Counted from the first letter of the stretch, positions 1-11,400 are shown. The stretch is DNA of 64,000 bases from Chlorops oryzae (GCA_020466095.1 CM035809.1:19384430-19448429), one strand, 5' to 3'. The notes: generated by a model not told the origin, from the sequence alone. Made by a program: numbers and translations.

Positions 1-226
1 ATCTTTCCTATGTGAAGTTTAAACAGTTCTTTTATCTGTATGATTTCCTTTAGTAGCGTTCTCTTTCTCTCATGTAGGAGAGCTGGGCATTCTGCTATAA
101 TGTGAATCGAGGTTTCCTTTTCTTTCTCACAATATCTGCACATATCTTCGTCGAATACTCCGAATACTGTTTTGCACTCTTTCGGCCCGCCATAGTGTGC
201 CAAGTTATGTTTGCTCTTTTCTGCAA

Positions 227-625
227 TCACTCTCTCACGGTTTGTCTATATAGGCTTTTGCTGACAAATATGATTGGCTCCGGGCCATATGGGGTACCCA
301 CTGCCCCTTCCCTAGCCAATCTGTCCGCTTCTTCACTTCCTTCATAGCCGCAATGGAGCAAGTCAATTGTCTCCAGGACTAGCTTGGACTTTATTACCAT
401 CGCCGCCAGTGCCTTAATGACAGCCTGGCTATCCGACAGAACTATGATATTTCTGCTCCGTACTCCTAGCTCGCGTATGTGTCTCGCACATATATCTATG
501 GCAAGCACTTCGGCTTGGAAATTGGTCGTATATTGGCCAAGACTGACGAAAGTCTGTATGCTTGAGCTGTATATCCCAGCTCCAGCACCATCCAGTGTCT
601 TGGATCTATCTGTATACCATACCAT
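227..625 (-). pseudogene. LINE RNase H domain fragment
   Basis: The 132-residue reading frame starts with WYTDRSKT (the first catalytic Asp, usually WYTDGSKT), followed by QAEVLAIDIC (the Glu) and LSDSQAVIKAL (the second Asp). It ends in EEADRLAREGA, the usual NExAD block. The stretch that normally carries the WVPGHxGI motif between the DSQ helix and the NExAD helix has been deleted, which removes part of the active site. It belongs to the LINE spanning 1-2041. Confidence 0.85.
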
Positions 626-799
626 ATCATTTTCTTGTGGGATGATTCTCTCTCCATCCCATCATTCTCTGTTTGGAATGTTTATAGTAAATTATTTGCC
701 AGCAGAGACCTTGGAAATCATATCGTCCAACGGCATCAGGAAGTAATTAAATATACTCCCTGACCCCGGGAGCGTTAAATGACTAATATTTCTACTATC

Positions 800-1210
800 T
801 ATCTAGCCTGTTTATAGTTGTGGACTCCGTGGTTTTTTTCCACCATACTACCGCTCCATAACTTATTGTGGGGAGTATCATTAGGCTATATAGCCTGTGC
901 AGCCAAATTGGCTTCAGGCCCCAATTTTTGTCATGTATTCAGCTTGCTGTCTAGTATCATCCCCAAATATTTAACTTTTTTTTACTAGTGTGATGCTAGT
1001 GTTGAAATTTTCATTTCGTTTATTTCGAACTTTCTTCTGTTCGTGAACGGTATACATTGTGTCTTACCTGGGTTCACAGATAACCCCATTGGATTCGCAC
1101 AATCTTTGGATTATGCGTAGTGCCAATTGCATCAAGTCAGACAAATTTTTCCGTCTGACCATCTAACAATGACTGCTAGATCATCAGCATATGCCACCAC
1201 TTCATATCCT
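800..1210 (-). pseudogene. LINE reverse transcriptase remnant (YADD box and thumb)
   Basis: Translating the minus strand in shifting frames gives EVVAYADDLAVIVR near 1203-1158, which contains the catalytic YADD. Next comes LSVNPGKTQCIPFTNRRK near 1092-1036, then VKYLGMILDSKLNT near 982-942, and finally NWGLKPIWLHRLY and ISYGAVVWWK near 930-840. These are the palm and thumb blocks of a jockey/LOA-type reverse transcriptase in the correct order. Each block sits in a different frame, so single-base indels have accumulated. The fingers domain is absent. Confidence 0.85.
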
Positions 1211-1358
1211 TCCTTTCCAGCGCCTGATTGCTAGTGGATGGTTTCTTCACATCGCTTGCAGTCTCTTTTGCCTGGTTCCCAATGCGTTCCATAGGTTTCT
1301 CTTTGGACTGAGGTTCCCTTACAGCTGGATTACCCTCATTCTCCTTTCTGATACGGAA

Positions 1359-1547
1359 CTAATCCCTATCCAAGTTAAAGTATAGAAGGTCATTCAGGTT
1401 ACGTAGCAGACGGACTGATTCGTCATCCAGCCCTAAGGTCAGCGTAGTCCCTTTTGGTGAGCTAGTCCTCTTCAGAACTTTCCAGTTCTGTGTCAGGAGC
1501 AGTTTGTTTTGCTTATGCAGCATCCTAAGGATCTCCTCCAAGCTCAA
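1359..1547 (-). pseudogene. LINE ORF1 fragment (DUF4780-like block)
   Basis: A 62-residue frame reads EEILRMLHKQNKLL, then NWKVLKRTSSPKGTTLTLGLDDESVRLL. This resembles the 'E-I-L--L--QN---W-V--R------G--L-LGID-ESV--L' block common in ORF1 or gag-like proteins of fly LINEs. It lies between the ORF1 N-terminus and the reverse transcriptase, as expected. The family assignment is from memory of the pattern and is moderately sure. Confidence 0.6.
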
Positions 1548-1714
1548 CTGAGTTATAACTGTAAGGTTATAGTAAGTAAGAAAGTGACTGAGGAATAATC
1601 CGCCGGAGGATCGCGACCTTTATAATTCCTGCGATGTCCGCGAAGGAAGGTGTAAGCTTTTGCTTTTTCGGCTCAGATTTCCTAGTCGGCTCTCCTTGCC
1701 TTTTCGTTGCCTCC

Positions 1715-2041
1715 TTAGGAGCTTCTTCCGGCCCCTGAAGTACGAGCGATTATCAGCCGCCGAAGCCTCTTCTTCTGGGAAGTCGTTAACCGCTTCCTTT
1801 TCAAGTTGAGACTTCCAGCAGCCGCCTCTAGCTCTGGTAAAACCGACGTGGAGCTTCTGACCTCAGATTCCGTGAGGTCTGTACTCTGCGAACATTCGCT
1901 GCGCGCTCTAGCTTTCGATGGATGGTCTCTCCATCCACCTTCAGCCTCAGTATTTTGTGTGAGAGCATTGCTTCCCTCGTTGTTAATTGTTTTTGTTGGA
2001 TTCTCCATGCTAAAAGGGTCCCCACTCTGAATCGCTATCAT
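1715..2041 (-). pseudogene. LINE ORF1 N-terminal fragment
   Basis: The 108-residue frame is hydrophilic and Ser/Thr/Glu-rich. It ends in a basic block, KRKRLTTSQKKRLRRL, followed by Ala/Gly/Ser, as seen at the start of ORF1 proteins in LOA-type LINEs. It is in order with the downstream ORF1 block and reverse transcriptase. There is no zinc knuckle in what remains. Confidence 0.5.
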
Positions 2042-2611
2042 GGATCGATGTCGTAGTCGCTATTTAATCCCTTGAGTCCCTATGCAAGCAGTTTGGTCCG
2101 AGGGTTAATGCAGGGCCTCATAAGCACCTGCACTCTGATCCAGACACGTAAAGACAGGACGACGTCAACTGTCACCTAAAACCACCGACTTAATGGCGAC
2201 GAAACCATGCACGTATCAGAGGCCTGCCAGAGTTTTACCGAGACGGAGGCAATTTGGCATTAGCCGTTCCTTTGGTCCATACTCGGTAGTCCGTTTTCAG
2301 TTCCAGATCCGATCCTTTGATTCACTGAGCCACAGTAACAAGCCCAGTGAATCAGAGGCGACTAGGGAGTCGCGAGCGCGTCACTACTCGACATATAGAG
2401 AACGCACATATTCTCTATATGCCCTTGCGACTTGAAGGTGTTGGTTGTATCCAACATCCGCTCTTTGTCCGGGACTGCTTATTACGACTACCAGTCCTTA
2501 TTCGCAGCTTACTCTCATATCTGAGGGCCCTTCCCCTATCCGCAACCTGGGGAACCCGTCCGGTAGCCGAGCTAAAACGCGGATCCCACACAGTTGGCCA
2601 ATTAATTCTTC

Positions 2612-2912
2612 GGCTGCAGTTATTTCATATATGTGACCTTCTCCGAGAAAATGGACCTAGTGTGCCAAAAAACTGGTTTGGACTTAAGAGTGGATTCTGG
2701 TACCTAAAAGGGTGTAGAATAAGATGAAATGAGTTAGATATCTGATAAAAATCCATACCATACCAAATCGAATCTTCCCAACTGAAGGTGTGTTCACAGT
2801 GATAATGCGTTATGAAACTTTCAATGCGTTTTTCTCAAAACTTCATTTTCACACACTAGGTTCCTTTTCTCGGAGAAGGTCACATATATTGAAAGGGCTA
2901 TCAATAGCTGCC
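2612..2912. repeat. Imperfect inverted repeat, ~60-bp arms
   Basis: The arm at about 2612-2670 contains 'ATATGTGACCTTCTCCGAGA'. It is repeated in reverse complement at about 2847-2912 with a handful of mismatches, and roughly 175 bp separates the arms. It may be an inverted duplication of the LINE leader or the ends of a foldback element. No target-site duplication was seen. Confidence 0.6.
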
Positions 2913-3689
2913 ACTATGGTTGCTTTGTCGTCCTTGATAAAGCTAGTTGCGGTTGCCTTCTGCCCCCTGGAAAAATGTTATTTTGAACAGTATTCTTGTG
3001 CTTACCCCTTCAAAATAATATAGCAAAATACTTAAAATATATATAATTGTGCATCATATTTTCTTGACCACTTTCAATTTCCTCACGACTTTGTAATGTA
3101 TTTTTATTCACAAGATTTTATGGGGATTCGATTTGTAGAGCAAGGGAATTTATTTGATTTCATTTGCCAAATCGATTCGAAAATGAATAAAATAAAATCA
3201 GAGCACGAAAATTTTAAATTGAATTCGAATTATTATTTAAAGGGGAATCGATTACTAGAGCATGCCTGTATGTTAAAGCCTCCTATTAAATTTCCTGAAA
3301 GTGGAAAAGTGGGCGAGGAAAATGGGCGGTTTTCTTGGAAAAGTTTTACAAACATGGTCAGACTCGTCTGACTATAACACCTATACTATTTTTTTATATA
3401 TTTCGATTACTACTTAATAGGATAGCCGAATAATCGCTAAATAATCAGAATTATTTGAAATGGAAAAACAAGTATAAATTTTTTAATCGAAAATAATAAA
3501 TTTATACCGATTAAATTTAGACTATTTTCAATTATTTATATTTAATGTTTAATTAATTTAGAGATTTAAACCAAATTTAGATTCAAAATAATTCAAAATG
3601 ATCTTAATAAGTAGAAAAATTTGTCTGTTTGTTTTTTCATTAATCTGAAATAATTCTGATTTTTTAAATTTTATTTTACCAAACATAAT

Positions 3690-3795
3690 CATTAATTACA
3701 CTAGTTTACAATTAATTATTTTTTATTTTTTCAGGACATCTAAATGCACTTTTATTGTGGATTTTGGCCTTCTAAACACGAAAACAATATTTTTT
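3690..3795 (-). repeat. Dispersed repeat, copy 1
   Basis: The stretch contains 'TTCAGGACATCTAAATGCAC' followed by a block ending 'CTTCTAAACACGAAAACAAT', with 'ACACTAGTTTACAATTAATT' on its left. The same elements recur at 5574-5660 in this orientation and at 12168-12225 and 62100-62225 in the opposite orientation, so this is an interspersed element of unknown class. Confidence 0.7.
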
Positions 3796-3924
3796 TAAAA
3801 ACGATTTCTAGAACCGTTTTTTAAATATTGATTTTTGGAAAAAAAAATTTTTAAGAAGGTATAGTACTGTTTTCGATAGGAACTTGACAATGCATCATCC
3901 GATTTCAACAATTTATGAGAACAT

Positions 3925-3980
3925 TTTTTTATACTTGCGATCGATTTTTAAGATGCTGATGAAAGGAGAAATTTGATGAA
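3925..3980. repeat. Short dispersed repeat shared with 58168-58207
   Basis: The words 'TTGCGATCGATTTTTAAGAT' and 'GCTGATGAAAGGA' here recur almost unchanged at 58168-58207. The element they come from is not recognised. Confidence 0.55.
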
Positions 3981-4199
3981 CTTTCTCTAAAAATTTGTAT
4001 TTTATAACGTTTAAAGGTCTCTAGAATTTTATTTTTTCAACCGATCTCAAACCTTACAGAAGAATTTACGCACCCACCTATAGCAACTGTAGATGCGACA
4101 TCTGATTCCATTAACCCTCTAATTCAGATTCATGTTTTTCTACCCAAAATTAGTCTTATCTGAACTTTTCAATGAAAAAGAAAATTGATGCATTAGAGG

Positions 4200-5560
4200 G
4201 TTAAGAGAATCACTTTAGACGAAGTCGATCAAGCCATAAATAGTATGAAAACTGGTAAGGCTACTGGTATGGATGATGTACCAGATGGAGTTTAGAAATC
4301 AACTCTTTGTTGCTGGAGTTATTTAACCAAATATTTATAGAGAAGAGAGTGCTCTCAGACTGGCTAATGAGCACAACTGTACCCTATTATGGAAAAGGAA
4401 AGGTAGCGCGGCAAATTGTTCAAACTATAGGCCGATTAGGCTCTTGTCCCACACACTTGAAGTGTTTGAAAGGGTACTGGATAAACGTGAATTCGTGAAA
4501 TAGTCAGGTAAAAGATAAACCAAGCTGGGTTCGGTAAAAACTGTAGCACCACGACGCGATTCAAGTCGCTCGGCTTTTAATGACAAAAAAAAAACCGCGA
4601 GGAACAATTGCCATTTCATATGGACTTCCTGGAAAGGACATTTGGTCGCGTTCCTCATGATCTAATCTGGTATATTTTGAGAAAATATTTAGTGCCGGAA
4701 AAGCTTATTATGTGGGTAAAACTTCTTTATGCGAATCCTAAAAGTCGAGTCCATTCTGCCGACGGAATTTCATCTGCATTTTCAATCTCTGTAGGCCTTC
4801 ACCAAGGATCAGCTGTCTTCCTGTTTATTCTAGTTATGGATTCTATTACCGACGATATAAAGAGAACACTACTCTGGGCGCTGCTATATGCAACAAGTAC
4901 AAGACTGGCATGATAGATTGTCTATGTTTGGACTGCGTTTGTCTGCGAATGTCGGCAGAGCTGAATATATGACAACAGACCCATGCGAAGTATGGTGGCG
5001 GGTCAACTGCTCGAGTTACTGAAAGATTTAACGCTGCTTGGCGTGGCATTCAAAAACTGGAGTTATTTGCCACAAAAAGATAAGCGACCGCTTCAAATCC
5101 ATAATTTACCGCACAGTCATGAGGCCGGTCGCTCTTTATAGTTCTGAGTGTCTACCCATAACGAAAGTAGCAGAAATATGATTTAGTGTTATGGGAACAA
5201 AAATTCTCCGCTGGATATCCGGGCTGACTCGTCTTGATTATGTTCCAAACGTGGACATTCGTAGGCGCTATGAAGTTGCTCCAATTTTTGGAAAAAGGCG
5301 AGGAAACAAGGCTGAGATGATATGGATACGGTCTGAGAGCAGATGAGGACAGCTTGGCGAGAAAGGGCTACACACTACAACTGAGAGGTTGCAGAAAACG
5401 AGGGCGTCCGAAACAGGATTGGATGGACACAGTAAAATGGGACCTCGAGGCTGTAGGAATTACCTCGGACGATGAAAACGATAGGACAAAATGGAAGAAT
5501 TGGTCGCGTTTTGTGGACCTCGGGATAGGACGGGACTCGCGAAATGAAAAAGAAGTTTAA
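4200..5560 (+). mobile_element. Decayed RTE-clade LINE
   Basis: Conceptual translation across several frames gives, in order: SMKTGKATGMDDVPDGV (start of the reverse transcriptase), DWLMSTTVPYYGKGK, FGRVPHDLIWYILRKYLVPEKLI, a VGLHQGSAVFLFILVMDSIT block, WALLYATS where YADD would stand, and IYRTVMRPVALYSSECL. It ends with RGRPKQDWMDTVKWDLEAVG, the C-terminal block of RTE/BovB-type elements. The catalytic Asp pair is gone and stops and frameshifts are frequent, so the copy is inactive. The endonuclease half is missing. Direct copies of an unrelated dispersed repeat lie about 400 bp before it and directly after it. Confidence 0.85.
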
Positions 5561-5573
5561 AAATATTTATTTT

Positions 5574-5660
5574 CAATTTTTTCAGGACATCTAAATGCAC
5601 TTTTATTATGCACTTTAGCCTTCTAAACACGAAAACAATATTTAATAAAAATCTTTCTAG
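5574..5660 (-). repeat. Dispersed repeat, copy 2
   Basis: A second copy of the 3690-3795 element in the same orientation, immediately after the RTE LINE remnant. It begins with 'TTTTTTCAGGACATCTAAAT' and continues through the ACACGAAAACAATATTT block. Confidence 0.7.
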
Positions 5661-6318
5661 ATTCGAACAAATTATGCAACAAAAATATTATTTAAGTTTT
5701 TTGTATGCATATGCATACAGAGAAAGTGCATGAGCTAAACTTATCTTTCTTTTTATAGCGAATCAACAGATTCCTATTTTTGTTGCATTTTCAGGTCCCT
5801 TTTTTTGGTGACTCTTTTCTGCAACGAAAGTTTTTTCTAGAAGAACTAGTCAAATTTCGGTTTGCGTTTGACTGCAATTCATACCCTTGAATTTTAGCAT
5901 CAGAAATGACTCCTAATGGAAGATCTAACTAAAGCTTTGAGCTTGAACGCATTCACTAAATCAGTTGGTATTCTTTATTGCATTTTTTGGATATCGGGCC
6001 TCGCAGCCAGACGTATATCCGGCATCCCTCCAGAAAAATATATATAAACAATATAAAAATAAATTTTATAATAATATTTTATGCAGTTTAAGTTTACAAA
6101 TAAAAACATATAAAATTAAAATGATTTGACTTTATTGTCTCACATGCCTATGCAGAAAAATAACCCCTTGATTCTGGGTATAGACACATCAAATGCTTGT
6201 CAAGCATTTAATGTGTCTCTACCGCTCTTAACGTACGTTTTATTTTTTCTATCCGCTGTATCAACAATCGATTTCCGAATCAACTGTAACTTATCGATAT
6301 GAAACGCACACACCTGAT

Positions 6319-7009
6319 CAGTGCTGCCAGCATTAGAAGTTTTCCTCAAAATGTACAGGTTTATTAACCATTTAGAAGTTGTGGTTTAGAGGGAATTTAA
6401 GAGGTATTATATTAAAGATTAAAATGATTCTTTTTGATAAAAAATAGCATGGTCTAGATTTATTTTAGACATTAAACACACTCACTAGTTCGTTCGCTTA
6501 GCGGTTTTGTCCGTGGTCACACGAACAAACAATTTTTCGATGAAATCGTTCAACATTATTTTCTTGTAAGGAGAAATAAAATATGCTTTAGTACGTGTGC
6601 CGCCGGACTAAGTTCAAAGGAAACAAATTCAACTAGTTACCAATTCGTCCATTAACAAGAATGACTTAAAAGTGATAGGGAAGGCAAGGTTATTGGGAGT
6701 CTGTGAAAACGCGTTATGTATTTAGTAGAACAATAATTTCCAAATACCGATGCTATTAAGCGGTTCAGACTACCCATTCAGTCATGTACTTAAATATTTT
6801 TCTTAATTTTTGGATTTTTTAAGTTGATTCTTAACTTAAAAAACGGGATAAATGTAACTAAAACAACTTTACGCAATTTTAGTATACTTTCTAAATTTTA
6901 GAGGGATTTTTCGAAGGTTCTTAAAATTTTTTTATGGGGAAAAATCATATATTAAAGGGAAATTGAGTGAAACTTAGAGGGATGGCTCTCAAAGAGCTTG
7001 GCAGCACTG
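6319..7009. mobile_element. hAT-like MITE, CAGTGCTGCCA termini
   Basis: The left end is CAGTGCTGCCAGC and the right end is TTGGCAGCACTG, the reverse complement of CAGTGCTGCCAA. The flanks CACCTGAT and CTCCTAGT agree at 5 of 8 positions, compatible with a worn 8-bp hAT target duplication. No coding sequence is visible inside. It may represent two separate ends rather than one element. Confidence 0.55.
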
Positions 7010-7029
7010 CTCCTAGTTTCACAAACATC

Positions 7030-7834
7030 TAGGGATGAGCAATATTCCCGAAATATCGATACTGGCATCGAAATCGATACCTGTATCGTAGTATCGATGT
7101 ACTATTATTATCGAGAAATAAATACGGATATTCAATAATATCGGTTTTTGTTGTAAAACTATTCAAAATACAATTATGTATGTTTTTTCACCCTATTTAT
7201 TAACGGCGTTGGCGGAAAAGCGAAGCCAACGTCTGTAGAAGTTTTTCTAAAATATGGATATGGATATCAAAGCCTTAAAGCTCACATAGATTCTACAAAC
7301 ATTCCACAAAATGTATCGATAAGTCCTCCTACACACGGTGAATTGTTGTCGTTTTTCATTTCCTTTATTCGCACATCTAGCCTCAGTGAAACCTCGACAA
7401 AAATGAGCCATTTCTACCTACACACTGTACAAACCGCTTGCACAAACATCACCGAAATCAAAATTTGTTGATTTAATCCCACATGTACGGCAACACAAAA
7501 ACAGGAAAACACACTACACAACATGTGTAAAACCACGGGTTTGTGCAAATGCTTGTATGCTGTATTCGAGCCTTAAAACTGACTCTCCGAAACTCAAAAG
7601 TTCACAAAATCCACTGAAATACGCTATTTACACGTTAAGACATTTGATAATGAAACAAATATTCGTGGGCAAGGGACGCAGGAGAAGAGAGAAAAACGCT
7701 CCCATACCACATCCCCGCACGCCTAGCCTCAAAACTGTGTTTCAATATAGAAATGTCTTAACGTGTAAATAGCGTACAAGAATCGAATGTTCAAGGCAAA
7801 AGTATCGAATATGGCAAAATATCGCCCATCCCTA
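7030..7834. mobile_element. hAT-like MITE, TAGGGATGRGC termini
   Basis: The left end is TAGGGATGAGCAATATT and the right end reads as TAGGGATGGGCGATATT on the other strand. The flanking octamers CAAACATC and GAAACATC agree at 7 of 8 positions, a near-perfect hAT target duplication. The ends are rich in ATCGATAC words. It contains a smaller nested MITE at 7620-7776. It ends about 390 bp before the PERK start codon, so it probably abuts the PERK promoter. Confidence 0.75.
7620..7776. mobile_element. Small MITE with perfect 26-bp inverted ends, nested
   Basis: The first 26 bases (7620-7645, starting TACGCTATTTACACGTTAAG) are the exact reverse complement of 7751-7776. The core contains 'GAGAAAAACGCTCCCAT'. 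Related but worn sequence occurs at about 9055-9245 (opposite orientation) and 10262-10380, so this is a small local family. It interrupts the larger MITE at 7030-7834. Confidence 0.8.
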
Positions 7835-7998
7835 GAAACATCTGATCGCATAACTGTCGGAAGCAGTACGCGTAATTTCAATCTCTCTCATCTGTATTTT
7901 TATTTCTAAAAATTAAACAAATTTTTATTTTAAAAGTGTCCAGCAGTGTCATTAACTATAAAAAATTGTGTATAGATTCAAACAAATTACCGCAAGTT

Positions 7999-8136
7999 AT
8001 GAATAAAGGAGCACTTTTAACGTGCTCTTTCGAAAATCTTCCGAAAGTCGTCCCAACACGAACAAACCAGCACCAACAACAACACAACAACCACAATAAA
8101 AACAACTCGAACACCAACGCTTTGCCGAAGCGTTGA
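7999..8136 (+). other. Possible upstream ORF in the PERK leader
   Basis: An ATG at 7999 opens a 45-codon frame, rich in Gln/Asn/His, that closes at 8136, 84 bp before the PERK ATG. A second minimal upstream ORF (ATG directly followed by TAG) lies at 8170-8175. Both would be in the 5' leader only if transcription starts before 7999, which the sequence does not prove. Protein similarity was not recognised. Confidence 0.35.
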
Positions 8137-8220
8137 AGATCGAATTTGTGCTTAAATCGTCATCCTTAAATGTAGTCTTTCCTTCCCACACGGGCAAGAA
8201 GGCCGTGCAAGTCCCAGATA

Positions 8221-8411
8221 ATGGTACATAGGAAGGATTGTCCCTCGCTAATTCGTCTTGCCATGCTCACATCGATTGTAGCCGCGACTGCAGCATTTTC
8301 TCATTCGAACGACGCCTCGGCCGATCAGACCATTGGCAACATCATCGACAGGAATCGACCCGGCATACCGTTTTGCAATGATGACCCCGAAGAACGCACC
8401 AGCGGACGCAG
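8221..8411 (+). CDS. PEK: PERK exon 1: signal peptide and N-terminus
   Basis: Encodes residues 1-63 and two bases of codon 64. A basic start (MVHRKDCPSLIR) precedes a hydrophobic run, LAMLTSIVAATAAF, which is a good ER signal peptide; cleavage would fall near residue 25. The exon ends CGGACGCAG with the donor GTATGC. Splicing to 18896 completes an AGA codon (Arg64) and continues LLYVTTLDGRLSALD. An in-frame stop 48 bp upstream supports this ATG as the first. Confidence 0.85.
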
Positions 8412-11400
8412 GTATGCGAAAATCTTCTTATACGCTTCTAGAATGTTCTATTCGTTGCATTATGCCATAGAAAGCGAGCTATTCGGCATTTCAGAAATTT
8501 TAAGCAGATGTTTTGCAGATTTCCAGCCATTGCGCTGTTATCAGATTTGTTTTGATAGTAATCAAAAGCATCATTTTGGCTCAGCAATGAGTCATTCCTT
8601 AATTGGATAGGTAAAAAAGCTCTCGCAGTCTATACAAATGTAGGTATCTAAACAAAAACAAAAACAGGCAGAAAATCGCTCGTGTTTTCGTACATGCTCG
8701 TTCTTGTTTTGCGTTCTGATGGAGAAACTTTCGTATCCCTTGCTGCTCCCCCAAACGTGTTTTGATTCGGAATGCGCTTCTTCTTCGTTTGCTTTTTATA
8801 TAGGTACTTATGGTGATATACGGCATGTTTGCTGATGTGTTCTTTCACAATTGGGCGAATTTCGAATTTTGTATTTTCTAAGGGGTGCATTCATGGCTAA
8901 AGCCAACCTTGGCAATGATTTCATGTTGCAAAATTTTGCAGATAGTCATGGGAAGAGGAGATACTTTGTTATGTATGTATCATGATCGTTCATTGCTCTT
9001 TGGCATTGACATTTGTTATGTAAACAGTAAATGTTGTCATCGCTCTAAAGATATTTCGTTGGTTTGAGAGCGAGGGACGTTCGGGGACGTTGTATGAGAG
9101 CGTTTTTCTCTCTTCCCAGTGCGTCCATCGCCCGCAAACCAACTTACAAGTGACAAGCCCCTTATGAATGGGTTTACACAATAACGCATTTCACCCTTTT
9201 TTGTTATACGGGAGTTACACGATGAGACATTTTGATAATTAATAACACTTATAACACAGCATAAACGTGGTAGAATTAAAAAAAAGAAGAAGGTTGTTTT
9301 AAGTGGTACATACAATATTGATTACAAAATTAATATATTTCATAATTATACATGGCCTGTCCGTTAGGGGTCAGTGAAAAAAGTTGAATTTCGAAGACGG
9401 CCCTCTCAAACGAAAGATAATGTAAATCGAAAAATTTGGGCACCATTTCAATTTTTATAAATTGATGTTTAGAGAGTCGCTCGAAGGACTTGAAGATTTG
9501 TCGAAAAACGCCTGAAAGAGAGCTACAAAAATTTTATTTAGATTTTCCAATTTGACAGTTTTTCGACTTTTCTCTGTATACTTTTAGGGGCAGAAAACAC
9601 AAAAATTGATTGCAATTAATGGAATTTTGCGGGAAGAGTTCAATGTTTTACTGGTAAAATCTTTCATAATTTGTATATTCTTTATTCGAGATGGACCGAA
9701 CCGGGCCATTTTTTGGGTACCTCCAGTACCTACTAGGGTCTGTCACAAAAAATCGGAGATTTTCGAGATATTTTAATGAAATGTAAGATCTGAGCTTATG
9801 TTTGAGCCTCCTATTTAATTTCCTGAAATATTTCATATTTAAACATGTGAAAAATTAGGAAGCTTTCATATTTTAAAAGCATTTTTCCTTTCTTTGTTAT
9901 TATTTAACAATTTTCCAATATTTATGTCACGTCGCTAAGCGCCAATGCTGCCATACTTGACAACAAACTTGACGCTTTGCAAACAATGGGGAGCTGCCAA
10001 CGTGTTTTTCATTAGATTGGCTTTTACATAACATTGAACAGAATTTTGTAATATTCTTCTTAATTATCTGAAATAAGCTATAAAAAATACAAAAAATATA
10101 TAAACACAAGAGTAAAAAAGCGGCAGATTCTAGACCTGGCTTGGTAGAAGTAGTAGAAACTGCAACAAGTGGTAGATATTTACCACCATAGTGGTACAAG
10201 TCCGAGCCCTGGCGTTGATGTGATATGCATGTGATCAATTTTCATCCCATCCCCGTGGGTTCCTTGCCTTCGAATATCTGTTGCATTATCGAAATGTCTT
10301 ATCGTGTAAATCCCGTATTAGCATTCAGGGAAGGGAGAAAAATGCTCCCGCGCGTTCCTACCGGTTATTTACATACCACTGACCACAAATCTCGAACGAG
10401 CTGAGCATTGGCTTCGCTAGCGTCTGCAGGTTTGAAATCTTTCTATTCTGTTTTCAGAACTCGTTCAAGATGGTCATCGAGAGCGCACAAAGCGACTTTA
10501 GACGGTAAAGTATTTTTTTTCCTCCTTTTTATTGCTTACTTTTCCCCTGTTGTGAAATTCAGCATTTGGTGATTGCGTTGAAAGATATTCGTTTTGAATA
10601 CATAAAAATAACAGAGTCATCGAGGAAATTTAAATGAGCAGGAATGGACGTTTAAAAGATTTTTTCATTCATGTTCTTCTTATGCCTTTAAATATTCCCT
10701 TGAATTAAGAAAAAAATTTTTAAAACAAATTTCAATTAGAGAAACTAATGCAGGAACCTTCACGATTGAAGTGAATACGACTTCAGTAAAAATATTTTAT
10801 TGTATAGTTTGCAGCTCGGAGCTATCGTTTCGTCAAATGTTTATTTGTCGTTTCATATGTTTTCTCCTCGGCTGTTTTTAATTTGCTTTTATAAACAAAT
10901 AAAATAAAAAAAAACAATGCGATTAAAAGCCGGTTTTTCGAAAATATGTAGGTTTCTCTTTGCCTACTGAAAGTTCGAAGTTTACACCCATAGCTTTTGA
11001 ATTAGCGGCGGTGTACATAAAAAATCGCTGGCGGCGGATAATTCGGTTGCGACGGCGGCTACTTTGACGGCAGAAATAATGCAGATCTGTTAAATAAGTA
11101 TTCAGATTACACAGAGAGAAAAAATCAACAAGAAAACTGGTTAAATCAAAAGGAAAAACATACAAAACGGCTTCAAAAAGGAATATTTTTAATTTTAACA
11201 ATTTTTCTTGTTGAAAAATATAAAGATTTTTCTTTTGAATCAACCATATTTCAGGTTGAATTGACATGATAATTTTCAAAAATGGATTTAAATTTATATT
11301 GTTGAACTAACCACAGACATAATTGAAATGACAAGATTATTTTTAAAATCAAAAAAAAATTCTAAAATACCTTTAAAAGAGGAAATGTCAAAACAAATTT

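Larger units (their letters stand above)
1..2041 (-). mobile_element. Decayed non-LTR retrotransposon (LOA/jockey-group LINE), antisense
   Basis: Read on the minus strand from 2041 down to 1, the pieces come in LINE order: an ORF1 N-terminus (2041-1715), a second ORF1 block (1547-1359), the reverse transcriptase palm and thumb (about 1210-800) and an RNase H domain (625-227). The endonuclease and most of the reverse transcriptase fingers are missing and the frames are broken, so the copy is dead. A C-terminal RNase H on a LINE points to the LOA/jockey/I group. No poly-A tail or target-site duplication is visible because the 3' end runs off the window. The 5' limit is uncertain; related leader sequence may continue to about 2640. 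Confidence 0.85.

Noticed and set aside
10923..11279. 118-residue minus-strand frame in PERK intron 1
   Set aside because: AT-driven composition, no family resemblance, no start or splice support.
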